Shown here: positions 54,082-55,580 of the stretch, in pieces
How positions within the stretch are numbered: position 1 is the stretch's first letter
How the letters are laid out: each line of letters opens with the position of its first letter
From: Mesostigma viride
Taxonomy: Eukaryota; Streptophyta; Mesostigmatophyceae; Mesostigmatales; Mesostigmataceae
Direction of reading: 5' to 3'
NCBI GenBank assembly: GCA_009746045.1
Contig: RPFO01000130.1
Span: forward strand, 2,579,625 to 2,635,204
DNA length: 55,580 nucleotides
Program-made: the position numbers and the translations under genes
Notes under the pieces: generated by a model
Seen by the model: only the letters and a program-made list of their open reading frames with translations
Database searches by the model: none
Told to the model about the DNA's origin: nothing

Positions 54082-55049
54082 CGTCGATCACTGATGCTAG
54101 GGAAGACGAGGCTAAAGGGTAAATAGCCACGATTACCGCGCATAGAACGCGCATGCCCTATGGCCAGTACACTTGGGGCTTCTCAGGGTCTTGTGGCGGA
54201 TGTAGTCGGGCCACTGGTCGCGGCGTTGACGCTGACGTTTTTGCATCCATAATAATTAATTGATGCCTCGATCACAAACTATAGAGATTACTTATTTAAT
54301 TAATTGATTGTGAGTGCTAGGCAGTGATGGTAGACGCAGTGAAGGCAGACGCTAATCTATTGATGATATATCATAATCTAATCTAGGGTATCTTATCGCA
54401 ATCTGCTAATCTGGATTGAGAGACAACAAGCACTTAGGGTGCTCTGCTTCTTGCTGAACTTCCATGCACGGCCCACATTGCCAGTAGATGATTCCTGATT
54501 TGAAAGCTACCAAAGCTCTAGTACAACTCCAGAAAACACAACTGTTCTGAACATTTGCACGACCTTCAGTTGGTGCCAGCATCCTGATATTGTGCTAAAT
54601 TTAGGCAAGCAGTACTACTAAGTGAGACAAATTCCTAAGGCATGATGTGCATAGCATTGTGCGAGATCGATTCACTTCACAAACGTATTGCATTCTCCCA
54701 AGTAATAAGGAAAAATACGTGAGACGGGAAACCTGTGCCGACCACTGGTGTCGAGTCGTAGGCAAACAGCAAATACTACTGAATGCTCTGGGATGCAAGG
54801 AGCAAGATGCAGCCGCCCTGCAGTAAGGTGATCAGACGACTCTGCCACCACGCATGCAGCAGCCGCCTGTCATCCTAGCCATGGATACCATGCGCGGCCC
54901 ACCGCGCAACGCATCCATGTGCAGCAGCGGCCTGTGATCCCGCACAAGAGTCGAAGCTGTTCGCAGCCACTGCGTGCCGGCGGCAGGGAAAATTGCTTGT
55001 GTCACCGGCCATCAAAAACGTTTACATTGCGCCCGCAGCACTGATCGCC
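54082..55049. other. Gene-free stretch
   Basis: No supported gene. AT-rich (TAATCTA) bits at 54340-54410 resemble the LINE-adjacent text at 2545-2580. Confidence 0.45.
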
Positions 55050-55187
55050 TTAAAAGTATTCGCGTGGGTCGGCCACGGTGCCAGCGAGCGCGGACGACGC
55101 GGCGGTGTAGGGCGAGGCCAGGTAGATCTGCGCGTCCTTGTGGCCCATGCGGCCGGGGAAGTTGCGGTTGGTGGTGGACACGCACAC
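55050..55187 (-). CDS. leuC: 3-Isopropylmalate dehydratase large subunit, last exon
   Basis: The exon begins after CCCCGCAG at 55187 and ends TAA at 55050. It encodes the C-terminal signature of the aconitase-family large subunit: [15 protein letters not shown], then [15 protein letters not shown] and VADPREYF. The first Cys is one of the three [4Fe-4S] ligands in this family, and the Asn-Arg-Asn-Phe stretch is part of the active-site region. The enzyme isomerises 2- to 3-isopropylmalate in leucine biosynthesis, in the plastid in plants and algae. The wording is closest to plant/algal proteins. Upstream exons lie beyond the window or in 55188-55580, where I see only intron. Confidence 0.88.
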   Translation of the reverse strand: MCVSTTNRNFPGRMGHKDAQIYLASPYTAASSALAGTVADPREYF

Positions 55188-55580
55188 CTGCGGGGACACG
55201 CGGTGGGGGGGGCGAGGCGAGTGCAGCAACAGCGAGGCAGAGGGCAAGAACCAGGCAGAGGGCAAGAACCATTGGCAGGGACGTATGTGATGTAAGTGCA
55301 TCAGCCGGGGCGCTATTGGCAGGCCGAGCGAAGCGCAAGTGGGGTAGGGGTAGTCAGGGAGCGTGGCGCTGATGATGGTGATGACGACGATGATGCTGGT
55401 CTCACCTATCCATGTTCAATAATGGGTCACCCATGGGAAGCACAACAGGGATGCGACGCGGGCACACGAGACAGCACGCGTACAGGGGAAAGTAATGAAC
55501 GACAACCCCTTCGGCATCCACCTGACATGCCTTCACACTCTTCCACAACAAGGAAACCACTAGGTGGGACATTCCTACCC
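55188..55580 (-). other. Intron upstream of the leuC last exon
   Basis: Includes a 17-bp duplication (GGCAGAGGGCAAGAACC, at 55238-55271). No further leuC exon was recognised before the window end. Confidence 0.5.

Noticed and set aside
1-55580. tRNA, rRNA or bacterial operons
   Set aside because: No cloverleaf with conserved A and B boxes, no rRNA core text, and no Shine-Dalgarno-led ORF series were recognised by eye. A tRNA search program could still find a divergent one.

Overview
The window looks like nuclear DNA of a GC-rich alga or alga-like protist. Genes are split by spliceosomal introns with donors such as GTGAGT, GTGCGT and GTAAGT. Intergenic and intronic DNA is packed with simple tandem repeats and with LINE and piggyBac-type transposons. 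Four functions are recognisable: a mitochondrial carrier, a tubulin-tyrosine ligase, a plant-like isopropylmalate dehydratase exon and a HIRAN fragment. They suggest a flagellated, leucine-autotrophic, probably green-lineage organism, but the species cannot be named from the sequence. No rRNA, tRNA or CRISPR was recognised.

Layout. 1-11.1 kb is a transposon graveyard. It holds a frameshifted LINE (minus) carrying a 106-bp nested LINE tail, a second LINE split by a 2.9-kb piggyBac element, and a 2.3-kb non-autonomous TTAA element sitting in a repeat whose empty copies also lie in the window. 12.2-16.8 kb (minus) is a four-exon mitochondrial carrier gene, 336 aa. It is divergent from a nine-exon tubulin-tyrosine ligase gene (plus, 17.7-30.8 kb, 454 aa). 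The first TTL intron has AT-AC ends and an exact U12-type 5' splice site. 31.8-36.3 kb again holds LINE fragments, a hairpin-bounded element and palindromic repeats. 36.9-37.8 kb encodes a membrane-anchored coiled-coil protein. 39-40 kb holds LINE tails.

40.8-51.0 kb is a minus-strand block of closely packed unrecognised genes: one very large spliced gene (about 1,730 codons), a 251-aa gene, two related Cys/His proteins, a 66-aa ORF and a MYND zinc-finger protein. The block is tied together by a recurrent 20-nt motif (8-nt arm, variable 4 nt, 8-nt arm) found in its introns and intergenic spacers, and in inverted orientation inside a coding repeat. Apparent frameshifts in this block mostly fall in G/C homopolymers, so they may be assembly errors.

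51-55.6 kb holds an unrecognised exon, palindromic repeats, a truncated transposase N-terminus abutting a frameshifted HIRAN domain, and the last exon of isopropylmalate dehydratase (minus).

The most unusual genome-wide pattern is that introns of at least three genes start with degenerate copies of the preceding exon's last bases plus its 5' splice site. Some intron ends carry copies of the following acceptor and exon start. This looks like intron growth by local duplication of splice junctions.
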